Source: Malassezia japonica
Lineage: Eukaryota; Basidiomycota; Malasseziomycetes; Malasseziales; Malasseziaceae
Direction of reading: 5' to 3'
Length of the DNA stretch: 64,000 bases
NCBI RefSeq assembly: GCF_029542785.1
Contig: NC_083373.1
Coordinates: 620,001-684,000 of the forward strand
Part shown: in pieces, positions 49,014 through 57,874 of the stretch
Position numbering within the stretch: the stretch's first letter is position 1
Layout: every line of letters starts with the position of its first letter
Notes under the pieces: generated by a model
Databases searched by the model: none
What the model saw: only the letters and a program-made list of their open reading frames with translations
What the model was told of the DNA's origin: nothing
Program-made: the position numbers and the translations under genes

Positions 49014-50177
49014 ATGGCTTCGCCAGGCTCGCGGCCACAGAGTGGCGACACTGCGTCACGCACAGGGACGCGGCGCAAGGTATTGCTGCTGGGTCCCCGC
49101 CGCGCAGGCAAATCAAGTCTATGCAAAGTCGTATACCAATCCTACCAGCCCAACGATACCCTGTTCTTGGCACCGACGACACGCACACAGAAGCTGGATG
49201 TCAAGACCTTCCAGAAGCTGGAAATTTGGGATATACCGGGTAGTGCGCTGCAGCAGTTTTCTGCAGGCACACACAGCACCGGCGTCGCGCCACCCGCAGA
49301 GAGCGCCGTGGAGATCCCTTGGGCCGAGGTGAGCGCGATCATCTTTGTGGTCGACGCCCAGGACGACTACTTTGACGTGCTCTCCAAGCTGAACCAGGTG
49401 ATCCTTGTCGCCTACAAGAATAGCCCGAGCATCCACTTTCACGTCTTTATCAACAAGGTGGACGGCCTGAGCGACGACTACAAATACGATACGCAACGCG
49501 ATATCGAGCAACGCGTGTACGAGGAGCTGATCGACTCTTCGCACGAGTTCCACGGGCCGTCGGGCGAGCCGGTGCAGCTGGACACGGAGGTGAATATCCG
49601 CTTCCACCTCACCTCTGTCTTTGACTCGAGCGTCTTTGTGGCTTTCTCGCGCATTCAGCAGCGGCTGATGCAGAACGAGGGGGGCGCTGACACCTCGCGG
49701 ACGACCGACGCCGAGCCCGACGGTTCGGAGCATCTCGTAAGCCTGCACGATGCGATCGAGTCGGCGTGCAACAGCCTCTGTGCGTCGTGCCTCCTCGAAA
49801 AGGCCTACATCTTTGACGTGCCGAGCCGCACATTTATCGGGTGCGACACTTCGCCTTTTGACCTCCCTCTCTTCGATGTGATGTTTGAATATATCAAGTT
49901 CCTCAGCCAGTTTTCGGCTCTCTACTCGGACGTTGCCCAGACGTCCGGCGCGAAAGCCACGCGCAAATGGTCGGCGAGCGTCGTGCGCCTCGGCTCCGAT
50001 ACCTCGGTCGCGTTTTGGCAACTAGACAACCACCTCGCACTCCTCGCGACCGTGCGTACGAGCGTACACGTACACAACCTCGGCATCTTGGTACGTGCCC
50101 TGAACTAACCCTAGGACTACAATATCGACCGCTTCCGCACCGCGCTCGCCGCGCTCGGACGCCTGGCAGCCCCATAG
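49014..50177 (+). CDS. GTR2: Rag-family GTPase Gtr2 (RagC/D)
   Basis: Exons 49014-50090 and 50115-50177 (24-nt intron), 379 aa. G-motifs are the P-loop LLLGPRRAGKSSL, the switch II equivalent LEIWDIPG, and VFINKVDGLSDDYKYDTQRD. The C-terminal roadblock half includes EKAYIFDVPSRTFIGCDTSP and, across the splice, DYNIDRFRTAL. The NKVDGLSDD block and the C-terminus fit Gtr2 better than Gtr1. Gtr1-Gtr2 sits on the vacuole and signals amino acids to TORC1. The stop is immediately followed by TCACGTGA, the presumed promoter element of TMA22. Confidence 0.93.
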
Positions 50178-50185
50178 TCACGTGA
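50178..50185. promoter_or_regulatory. TCACGTGA directly after the GTR2 stop
   Basis: The octamer abuts the GTR2 stop codon and lies 33 bp before the TMA22 ATG. All of the 41 bp between these tandem genes must serve both as GTR2 3' end and TMA22 promoter, unless elements lie in coding DNA. Confidence 0.6.
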
Positions 50186-50218
50186 TAGGCTCCGAGCGCT
50201 CGTCGTGCGACCGTGAGG

Positions 50219-50891
50219 ATGAGCGAAGTCGAGGCAGCTTCCGCCGAGGCGCCGCAGAGCGTGCCTGCGCGCGAGGTCAAGTACTGCGAGATTTGCTCGT
50301 TCCCGTACGAGTACTGCGAATATGGCTCGTCATTGACCAAGTGCAAGGCGAACCTGGAGGCCAAGGACCCCGCTCTCTTTGCGCAGCTGTACTCTGAAGA
50401 GGCGCTCACGGACAAGCTCAAGTCGCTCACCACCGAGCAGGTCGAGTCGCTGGAGCGCGATAGTGCGAAGCGCGAGCGCAAGGCCGAGGCCAAGGCCGAA
50501 AAGGAGCGTGCACAGCTCGCGGTACGTCGTCGCTACTTACTCAGGCCTCCAAGATTGTCCTGTCGCGTGTCGCGCGGACAAAGCGCAAGGTCATTACGTG
50601 TATCCACGGCCTGCACCTCTTTTCGCCTCCGCTTCCGCAGCTCAAGGTGATCGCAAAAGGGTACGTGTCCCCACTGACCCCAGTCTCAGCTCGCGCTTCG
50701 CGACTGGCGCGTCGGTCACGCAGAGTGTGCAGCACCCCGGCATCGACGAGATCCACATCCAGGGCGACGTGGTGGATGACGTGAAAAAGATGCTGGTGCA
50801 GCGTGCCAAGCCCTTTGAGCTCATCCCCCCCGAGTCCGAGGGCGGCTTGACGGAGAAGAACATTGTGATTGATGACAAGGCTGCGAAATAG
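50219..50891 (+). CDS. TMA22: Density-regulated protein Tma22 (DENR), SUI1 domain
   Basis: Exons 50219-50521, 50545-50660 and 50684-50891 (two 23-nt introns), 208 aa. The N-terminal Cys-rich motif (REVKYCEICSFPYEYCEYG) matches DENR. The SUI1 domain covers about 100-190 (TKRKVITCIHGLHLF, SSRFATGASVT, EIHIQGDVVDDVKKML). With Tma20/MCT-1 it recycles 40S subunits after termination and promotes reinitiation. Confidence 0.94.
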
Positions 50892-50984
50892 TGCGAAAAT
50901 CCAAGGTCCATCCAAGTATGGGAACTATCGAAGATAGGAGAAGTAAGCGGTGGCATCCAGGCGACCGCGAGTATGACGATCTGC

Positions 50985-52700
50985 TTAGAGGTTGGTGTCC
51001 GGGTGGGTAGGCTGGTCACCAATCTGGCCGTTGCCGACGGTGACAAACTTGCCCTGCGAGGGAACACCGTTGACGACCACAAACGCCAGCGCAGGGCCCG
51101 GGGGGAAGAGGTTGGGGTTCGAAGGCATCTGCGCGACGTGCAGGTCGCTGCCCGAAGCCTTGGCGCGCAGTTCCAGCATGCGCTGACCCATGTTCATGGC
51201 GTGGGTCGAGAAACCAGTGCGGATCAGCACGACCTTGGCATTGCTGGCCTCGTTGTTGTTGTTGAGGTGCACGGTGAAGCCCTTACCACCGTACTTGAAG
51301 TGGCTCGGAAGGTCCTTGCGCGAAGGACGGTCCTGGTTGTAAAAGTCGGGGTACCAGCGCTCCACGCGGTACTCGGTGTTGAACTTCTCATTGTCCGTGT
51401 AGTCCATGTTGGGGTTCGAACCGGCAATCAGAATCGACGAGTCGGGCAGCAGCGTGGCCGACGAGTGGTAGAGACGGCCGACGCGAGCCGTGCCGACGTG
51501 CGACCAGCGCTGACCAGCGGGCTTGTGCGGGTCGTAGAGGTAGTGGTTGCGCACGGGGTTGTCGCCGAACGAGTTACCGACGGGCTTACCAGCAGCGTTA
51601 GGGTTGTTGGTGTAGCCGGCGGTACCGGTCGCGATACCGTTGCCGAACCAGATCTTGCCGTTGGGCAGGGTGATGAACTGGCCCATCGAGCGCGCCTCGG
51701 GCACGTCGTCGACCGACTGCCACTGGGGGTTGCTGGTCATGGGCGAGATCTGCTCGCACGACTGGCTCGCGTCGCGCTCCGTGACCATCACCGAGGGACC
51801 GCCCTCATTACCCCACTGGCGGTTGTTCATGGCCATACCACCACAGAAGAGCACCGTCTCGCGGTAGTTGTTGTTGGGGGTCAGGGGAAGGAGCACCGCA
51901 CCACCGCTCGCGGGGTACACACGCGGGGCCTTGGGGATGTTGGGCAGACGGGTCTCGCTGTTGCGGTTCCAGTTCCAGAGGATGGCCTCGCGGTTGGCCT
52001 GCATGAACAGCTCACCGTTGCCCATCAGGAACGTGTGCGGGTAGAGCGAAAGAGGCACGGTGCGGTCGAGGAAGTCGACGTACACCGACTTGCCGTCGCC
52101 CTTGCGGGGGTAGTACTCGAGGGTAGGCTCGTTCGAGCCCTTCGAGGGAACGTAGCCACCATCGCGCATACCACCAATGATGGCAACGCTACCATCGCCG
52201 AGGGGCTCGACGGTGGGGTACCAGCGCTCCTTCTCGAGCTGGTTCGAGTTCTTGTCGACCCACTCGCACGACTCGTCCGAGCAGGGCGAAAGGAAACGGA
52301 GGGCGTGGCCACCGTTGTACGAGTCGTAGGGCTTGTTGCCGGGCTTGGCATCGACACCGCCGTGGCCAACGGCCTTGTTACCACCAGTAACGAGCCAGCG
52401 GCCGTCGGCAAGGGTGGCACCACCAGCGCAGAAGGTGTTGGTGCGCACATCCATGACGCGGTACTTGTTCGAGTTGTAGTCGTACTCGACGGCCCAGGCG
52501 GGGTGGCCGTTGACGGTGGCCTTGTTGTTCTCGACCTTGTCGAGGATGTAGGCCTTGCCCGAGGCACCGAGGAACATCATCTGCGCACTCACACCCGAGT
52601 GGCCGACAATGCTCACCGAGTTGCCGCTGGCGGCCGAAGCGACACCAGCCAGCGTAAGCGCAGCAAGCACAAAGCTCTTAAAGACAGGAGAAAAGACCAT
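50985..52700 (-). CDS. Secreted copper radical oxidase (glyoxal oxidase-like)
   Basis: Single exon, 571 aa, with a signal peptide (FVLAALTLAGVASA). The Kelch-type propeller and C-terminal DUF1929 domain match glyoxal oxidases. Active-site candidates are Cys in TNTFCAGGATL (crosslinked to Tyr in TLEYYPRKG), the Tyr-His copper ligands in VGRLYHSSATLLPDSS and the His in TGFSTHAMNMGQR. These enzymes oxidise aldehydes or alcohols and release hydrogen peroxide outside the cell. Codon use is strongly biased (GGC, AAC, CTC), suggesting high expression. No GPI tail is visible. The substrate is unknown. Confidence 0.92.
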   Translation of the reverse strand: MVFSPVFKSFVLAALTLAGVASAASGNSVSIVGHSGVSAQMMFLGASGKAYILDKVENNKATVNGHPAWAVEYDYNSNKYRVMDVRTNTFCAGGATLADGRWLVTGGNKAVGHGGVDAKPGNKPYDSYNGGHALRFLSPCSDESCEWVDKNSNQLEKERWYPTVEPLGDGSVAIIGGMRDGGYVPSKGSNEPTLEYYPRKGDGKSVYVDFLDRTVPLSLYPHTFLMGNGELFMQANREAILWNWNRNSETRLPNIPKAPRVYPASGGAVLLPLTPNNNYRETVLFCGGMAMNNRQWGNEGGPSVMVTERDASQSCEQISPMTSNPQWQSVDDVPEARSMGQFITLPNGKIWFGNGIATGTAGYTNNPNAAGKPVGNSFGDNPVRNHYLYDPHKPAGQRWSHVGTARVGRLYHSSATLLPDSSILIAGSNPNMDYTDNEKFNTEYRVERWYPDFYNQDRPSRKDLPSHFKYGGKGFTVHLNNNNEASNAKVVLIRTGFSTHAMNMGQRMLELRAKASGSDLHVAQMPSNPNLFPPGPALAFVVVNGVPSQGKFVTVGNGQIGDQPTHPDTNL

Positions 52701-53155
52701 TGTGATCTAGAAAAGAGAGACGGGCCCCAGATAGGGGTTGAGGATGATGGGAGACGGTGTTGAAGGGAAAGCCCTGTGGACAGGACAAACAAGGGATGAC
52801 GGTGAGAGGACAGACGCGCGCGATTTCTGCAAAGGCAAGCACCGTGGCGCGTGCCTTGGCGCGGTCCTGAAAGCCGGTAAAATGCCTGACCTTGGGCGTA
52901 AGTGGATAAAAAACCTGCGGGATGGGTATATAGTGCATAATGCAGCCGGGATGCGCATTTTGTGGCCCAGTAGGCCGGTGTTACTAGGCGAAAAGGCCTC
53001 AGAAAGGCATAATAGGCCAATCATGTTCCGCTTATACAAGCAGCTGCAGATCCTCCTGCCGGTTAAGTTGTCCTGCTGATCTCTTGCATAAGGCACGCGT
53101 CACCCTGACAGAGAAGTTCAGCCAACCATGGGGGAATACTTGGCACCGTGTCTGG
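52701..53155. promoter_or_regulatory. Promoter region of the copper radical oxidase
   Basis: This 455-bp gap lies upstream of the oxidase and downstream of BRE2. On the minus strand a TATA-like ACTATATACCC lies near 52925-52936, about 230 bp upstream of the ATG, and the leader is pyrimidine-rich (CCCGTCTCTCTTTTCTAG). It is long and TATA-containing, unlike the compact promoters nearby, which fits a regulated, highly expressed gene. Confidence 0.5.
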
Positions 53156-54811
53156 TTAATTAGATAGATGTGGCCCTTCCTTGGCGCCGACGATTTTAGA
53201 CGCGTCGCGGTCCGCGGCGCGGTCGTGCCGTTCCCATTCTTGGACGCACTCGCGCCAACGCGCCGCAAACGGCTGCCATGCCGGCGCTGGGGATTTATGG
53301 AGCGTAGGCTCCCCACGCGCCTCATTCGCGCTCCAAAGCACATCCTCCAGGTGGGGGGGTGGGGGGTAGCGAAAGTCGCGTGGAATGAGCCGCGCACGTG
53401 CACCGCCATACAACGAGACCATAGGGTAGTAGCCTAGGGAGCCGTCGTCGTACGCATTCAGCCGACTGCGTAGCACCGCACTGACACTGGTGTGTGCGGT
53501 AATTTCGCCATCCGCGCCGCGTTTGCGCTCGCGCTTCTTCGGCGCGGTCTCGGCAGCAGCGAGGGGACGAAAGTCATACAGGTCCGTAAAGGCAATGCCT
53601 TGGGGCTCGCCATTCACCGTAAACCCGATGCAGCTTCCCGAGAGCGTGGGCAGGGCGCGCAGGGGAGCGCGCTTCGCACGGCCCGCCTGGCCAGGGCGCT
53701 TCTCGTCGCGGTCAGCCGCCTTGCCAGGGGGGGCGGGCTTGGGCGCGCCGTCGGCATCATTGCACAGCGTCTCACCACGCCGGTTCCTGTCCATGAGTAC
53801 CTCCATCTCCTTCGAGGGAGGGTACTCGAGACTCTCGAAATAGAGCTGGCCTTTGTACCGGATCGGAACGCGATTCTGGTGGATGCTGTGCTCCGTGCCG
53901 CTCGGCGGGGGGGTCGATTCGGACGGCAGGCGGATATACAGGCCCACTACGTCGCCGGGGCCAAACGCACGCCCAAACGGCTTGGGACGCGATAGAGTGA
54001 CGCGTGCGCCGTTCTGGTCGCGCACGCCGTAGCTGTACCCGTCCCAGCCGACCGGCGCATTGAGGCCCGCTTCGCGGCGCGCAAAACCGACGCGCGCATG
54101 GGGGCCGTCGCGCATCGGCGTGGACGGCATGCTCGACGCGTCGGGCGCGAGAATCTCGACCTCGACGTACCATGCACCATGGCGCACGCCGAGGTTGGTC
54201 CGCACACTGCGGTAGCCTTTGTCGGTGCCGACGACCATCGCATCGTCGCTGATGCGCATAAATGCACTGCGGTCCTGCCAGGACCAGTGCACGCCTTCTG
54301 GCGCCAGCTCCAGCGTCTTGTAGACGGTCGTCGGCAGCCATTCGGCGGCGGGGCCGGCGGCAGTGTAGCGCCAGCCGTTTTTGTTCAGCGGAAAGTTGTG
54401 CAGCTGACCGAGGGAGGCGTCTTCAAACGCCGGGATCCACGTCGGCCTCGGCGCGATGGTCTCGGCGTCGCCTTCGCGTGGAATAGGACCGCGAAAATTG
54501 GGGGGGAGGACGTGCGAAGGGCTCACGGCCTTGCGCTCTTCGGGCGCACTCCCTGCACTTGCGGGCGAGGCGGGCGAGTCCGCGTACGGCCCCTCGCTCA
54601 GCGCGAGGCCGAGGTGCGGCGGAATCGCACGCGCTTCCACAGGAAAGAAGCCAGCCGGCTGCGGCGACGGCGAGTAGGGAAGCTGCCCCGGCGGCGGTGT
54701 CGGCGAGATTGGCGCGGAGGACTGTCCTGCAGACTCCATCGGTGGCACGTCTAGGTGCACAGGCACGCCCCAGTCAGGCGCGCCGGTACCCTGCCCTGGC
54801 TCCTCGCTCAT
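53156..54811 (-). CDS. BRE2: COMPASS subunit Bre2/Ash2L, SPRY domain
   Basis: Single exon, 551 aa. A Pro-rich N-terminus is followed by a SPRY domain from about residue 180 to 480: ISDDAMVVGTDKGYRSVRTN, GAWYVEVEIL, ARVGFARREAGLNAPVGWDG, YSYGVRDQNGARV, then KGQLYFESLEYPPS and GSCIGFTVNGEPQGIAF, with a basic low-complexity insertion around 370-395. Bre2 pairs with Sdc1 in the Set1/COMPASS H3K4 methyltransferase. No PHD or winged-helix region is visible, as in yeast Bre2. Confidence 0.92.
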   Translation of the reverse strand: MSEEPGQGTGAPDWGVPVHLDVPPMESAGQSSAPISPTPPPGQLPYSPSPQPAGFFPVEARAIPPHLGLALSEGPYADSPASPASAGSAPEERKAVSPSHVLPPNFRGPIPREGDAETIAPRPTWIPAFEDASLGQLHNFPLNKNGWRYTAAGPAAEWLPTTVYKTLELAPEGVHWSWQDRSAFMRISDDAMVVGTDKGYRSVRTNLGVRHGAWYVEVEILAPDASSMPSTPMRDGPHARVGFARREAGLNAPVGWDGYSYGVRDQNGARVTLSRPKPFGRAFGPGDVVGLYIRLPSESTPPPSGTEHSIHQNRVPIRYKGQLYFESLEYPPSKEMEVLMDRNRRGETLCNDADGAPKPAPPGKAADRDEKRPGQAGRAKRAPLRALPTLSGSCIGFTVNGEPQGIAFTDLYDFRPLAAAETAPKKRERKRGADGEITAHTSVSAVLRSRLNAYDDGSLGYYPMVSLYGGARARLIPRDFRYPPPPHLEDVLWSANEARGEPTLHKSPAPAWQPFAARWRECVQEWERHDRAADRDASKIVGAKEGPHLSN

Positions 54812-54881
54812 CGGCGGTCGTCAAAGGTGCGTGGAGAAATTCGCCTAAATTCGCTATTACCACGCCCGTGCGCCGGAAACG

Positions 54882-55881
54882 ATGACTGTTGCGCAGGCCC
54901 CCGGGCAGCTGACCTTTGCGCAGGGATTCGTCGTGGGCCAACTGGTCCTGCTGGTCGCCCTCGTCTTTCTGTTCCGCTACTTTTTCGTGGCTGATGTGCC
55001 TGCGTCACTCGCGCAGCAGCGTGCGGACCTGCTGGCCCGCACGCGCTCGCTGCAAAGCTCGCTGGATGCCCGCTCGAAGCGCAAGGACGTGAGTCGTGTG
55101 CCGTACGAGCAGGCGTTCGAGGCGCGCATGGCGGATATTCTGCAGCGGACGCAGTACGATCTTGCGGCGCACCGCCCCGAGTCGCTCGACTGGCTGAACT
55201 TGATTGTGGCTCAGGCCATGTTTGGCTACCGGGAGAGTGTTCTGTATGCGTCGCGCGGCGTGCCTGACCGCGACACGGACCTGCCTCTTCCGTCGCTGGA
55301 GACGAGCGAGAAGGCGGCCGCCAAGCGCTTTGTCGAGCGCCTGCTCAACGGCGCGGCCGCCGGGCGCACGATGAATGTGCTGGTACGTTGCGCTGCTCAC
55401 CCAGGACACGATCACCGTCACCGACATCGACTTTGGGTGTGCATACCCCGCCTTTACCAATGCGCGTTTCCGGCCGTCGGAGCGCGCGCACGGCCTGCGT
55501 CTCGAGGTGGACTTTAACTATGTCGACACCATCAGCCTCGGGCTGGATACCAAGCTCCTGCTCAACTTCCCCCAGTTCCGCTTCGGCTCGTTGGCCCTCG
55601 CGATGTGCTTCCGGATCGAGCGCCTCGCCGGCACGATCGGCATCGAGATCACGCCGCGCGAAGGCGAGTCGGCCGCGCAAGAGATCCGCGTGTCGCTCGC
55701 GCCCGACTTTGTGCTCGAGGCGCACATTGCGAGCGTGATGGGCTCCAAGAAGAAGCTGCAAGATGTGCCCAAAGTCGAGGAACTACTACTTACACGCACG
55801 CGCGCCGCGATCCAGCAGCGGCTGGTCTGGCCGAACTACTGGAGCATTCCCCTGCCGGTGCTCGAGCGCGAGGCGCACTAG
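54882..55881 (+). CDS. MMM1: ERMES subunit Mmm1
   Basis: Exons 54882-55382 and 55405-55881 (22-nt intron), 325 aa. A short lumenal N-terminus and one transmembrane helix (GFVVGQLVLLVALVFLFRYF) precede the SMP domain (residues about 95-310: ESLDWLNLIVAQAMFGYRES, VTDIDFGCAYPAFTNARFRP, RLEVDFNYVDTISLGLDTKL). It ends with WPNYWSIPLPVLEREAH. Mmm1 is the ER-anchored, lipid-binding part of the ER-mitochondria encounter structure. Its stop shares CTAG with the convergent J-protein gene. Confidence 0.97.
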
Positions 55882-56542
55882 AGCGCGCCGAGGAACTTCA
55901 TCGCCAGCTCACGCAGGATCTGCGTGCGCTGGTCGGCCCGTAGATTGAGAAACACTTCGCTGACAGCCTTGCCCTTGGCATCGCGGATTGAGCCGAGCTT
56001 GCCGCCGAGCAGCCCACCGCCGAGCGCACCCGGAATGTTGCCAATGATGAAGCCCATCACGCCGCCCGACACCGAGCCGGCGACGCGCCACAGGTGGCTC
56101 ACATGCTCGACCTCGGGGCGGAGCATGTCCTCCCATGCCTCGGCGAACTGCGCCTCGGGCTGCGGCTGCGTATGCGCGCCCCGCCCGCTGCCTGTGCCAA
56201 AGAAGGAGCGGAAAAAGTTGGCGCTTTCCTGCGCACTGTCCTTCTCGTCAAAGCCGCCCGGCGGCGAGGCCATGCGCGCCTCGTCGTACTCGCCACGGCG
56301 CACAGGATCAGACAGGATATAGTCTGCGTAAGAAGTGCCACGTACACGCATCCGCGACGCTCTGGAAGCGCTTGGTGTGCTCGCGCGCCTCGCTCGGCGA
56401 CGCGTTCGGGAAGCGGTCCGGGTGCGAGCGCAGCGACTCGCGCTGGTACGCCTTTTTGATCTCGTCCTGCGTCGCCGTCGGGTTCACGCCGAGGATCTGT
56501 GTCAGACGAGCTACCTACACCATAGTAGTCCGGCACTGGCAT
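55878..56542 (-). CDS. J-domain protein with a C-terminal glycine-zipper segment
   Basis: Exons 56542-56519 (24 nt), 56496-56346 and 56323-55878 (two 22-nt introns), 206 aa. A complete J domain occupies residues 1-75 (DYYGILGVNPTATQDEIKKA, HPD in LRSHPDRFPNAS, DAYYILSDPVRRGEYD). A region with FFRSFFGTGSGRG follows, then a small-residue-rich stretch (VSGGVMGFIIGNIPGALGGG) that could insert in membrane, and a conserved-looking end (EVFLNLRADQRTQILRELAM). It is likely an Hsp70 co-chaperone; the compartment is unknown and no targeting signal is obvious. Confidence 0.85.
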
Positions 56543-56610
56543 CGTCGCGCCCGCCACGCGGCGCCCCGCATTTCTCCACTTTCGGCTTGGCGGCCCGGAA
56601 CGAAACCACG

Positions 56611-57536
56611 ATGCCGAAAGACGCCGCCCCTGAAGTGATGCCCGACATGCGTATTGCCACGCTGAACAGCGTGAGCGGCAAGGTCGCGGTGGTGACTGGA
56701 GGTGCCTCGGGCCTCGGCAAGAGTACGTGGCGCGACTAACGCAGTGATGTCCGCGGCGCTTGTGCAGAACGGCTGCCGAGGTAGGTTCCTGTGCTGACCC
56801 AGTCTATATTGCCTCGCGCAAGTTTGACGAGCTGCAGCGTGCGGCGGACCAGCTGAACCAGGCCGCCCCGAAGGAGGGCCCGTGGGAGGCCGGTACCGCC
56901 TGCATTCCCGTCCAGGCCGACCTTTCGTCCAAGGCCGGCTGCGATGCGCTGGCCGACAACGTGAAGCAGCGCGAGCAGAACCTCGACATTCTCATCAACA
57001 ACTCCGGCCTGACCTGGGGTGGCAAGCGCGACGACTTCCCCGAGCAAAAGGGCTGGGACAAGGTGTTTGACCTGAACGTCAAGAGCCAGTTCTACCTGAC
57101 GGTGGCGCTCCTCCCGCTGCTCGAGAAGGAGAAGTCGAACACGCACCACGCGAGCGTGATCAACATTGCGTCGGTCGCTGCCTACTCGCCCGCGGCCTCG
57201 GGCCCGCTGTCCGAGCCCGGCACGGGAACCTACAGCTACCAGCCGTCCAAGGCGGCGTCGGTGCACCTTTCGCGCATGCTCGCGCACGAGCTCGCGGACA
57301 AGTTTGTGCTGGTCAACTCGATCTGCCCCGGCGTCTTCCCCAGCCGCATGACCTCGTGGAGTCTCGGCGAGAACAAGGAGATCCTCGAGGGGGTGCAGCC
57401 GACCGGCCGCATCGGCACGCCGGAGGACATTGGCGGCCTCGTGCTCTTCCTCGCGAGCCGCGCGGCCTCGCACATCACCGGAGCTGCGATCCCTATCGAC
57501 GGCGGCCAGATGCTCCAGTTCGTTCCGCGCCTCTAA
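56611..57536 (+). CDS. Short-chain dehydrogenase/reductase
   Basis: Exons 56611-56722, 56745-56780 (36 nt) and 56803-57536 (two 22-nt introns), 293 aa. Classical SDR motifs are the cofactor loop VVTGGASGLGK, the NNSG motif in LDILINNSGLTW, the catalytic Ser in NIASVAAYSP, Tyr/Lys in YSYQPSKAA, and CPGVFPSRM. The residues after the glycine loop (VYIASRKFDEL) end the second strand with Arg/Lys, favouring NADP. The layout is close to RhlG-like 3-oxoacyl reductases and related fungal SDRs; the substrate is unknown. It is divergent from the J-protein over 68 bp. Confidence 0.92.
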
Positions 57537-57543
57537 GTAGCTA

Positions 57544-57873
57544 CTACTCGTCCTCGATATAGCTGCGTAAGTCGTTCCACGTACCGCCTGCGCAGCGTGC
57601 GATACTTTTTCAGAGAATAGAGCGCTGTGTGAGATGCGCGACCTACTCTCGGTTTCCTTGCGCACAAACTCGGCGAGTGCCAGCTTGCTTTCCACCTCCT
57701 CGTGGTCGGTCAGGTGCGCATTCCTGCGGAACATCGCACGGAGCTTGGGGATAAAGTGGTAGTTGGGATCAGGATACTCTCGGCCCAGACGATGGAGCTG
57801 GGTCAGCAAAGCAGCGCACCTCTTTGTAGAGTCCAATCGCCCGAGCCCGCAGGGGGTGCCCTGGCGGCGGCAT
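57544..57873 (-). CDS. LYR-motif protein similar to ETFRF1/LYRM5
   Basis: Four exons: 57873-57820 (54 nt), 57797-57647 (151), 57624-57585 (40) and 57562-57544 (19), joined by three 22-nt introns, encode 87 aa. The spliced protein has the LYR-type motif (AIGLYKELHRLGREYPDPNY) and a family-typical C-terminus (EFVRKETETLYSLKKYRTLR). LYRM5/ETFRF1 binds electron-transfer flavoprotein in the mitochondrial matrix; other LYR proteins serve complex I or Fe-S assembly. The four short exons splice into one conserved 87-residue frame. Its ATG shares CATG with the divergent zinc-finger gene. Confidence 0.87.
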
Positions 57874-57874
57874 G
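57871..57874. other. CATG shared by two divergent start codons
   Basis: The LYR-protein start reads 57873-57871 on the minus strand and the zinc-finger gene's first ATG 57872-57874 on the plus strand. If the zinc-finger protein instead starts at the next Met (57926), the gap is 52 bp. Confidence 0.5.

Noticed and set aside
48501..50108. A continuous frame apparently fusing ATG16 and GTR2
   Set aside because: The segment between 48744 and 49013 is read out of frame relative to the ATG16 end; a 22-nt intron restores the Atg16 C-terminus and stop at 48930, so the fusion is an artefact.
50973..52763. A 596-codon plus-strand frame opposite the copper radical oxidase
   Set aside because: It is the antisense shadow of a strongly codon-biased gene; it is Val/Arg/Gly-rich with no domain, while the minus strand has intact oxidase motifs.
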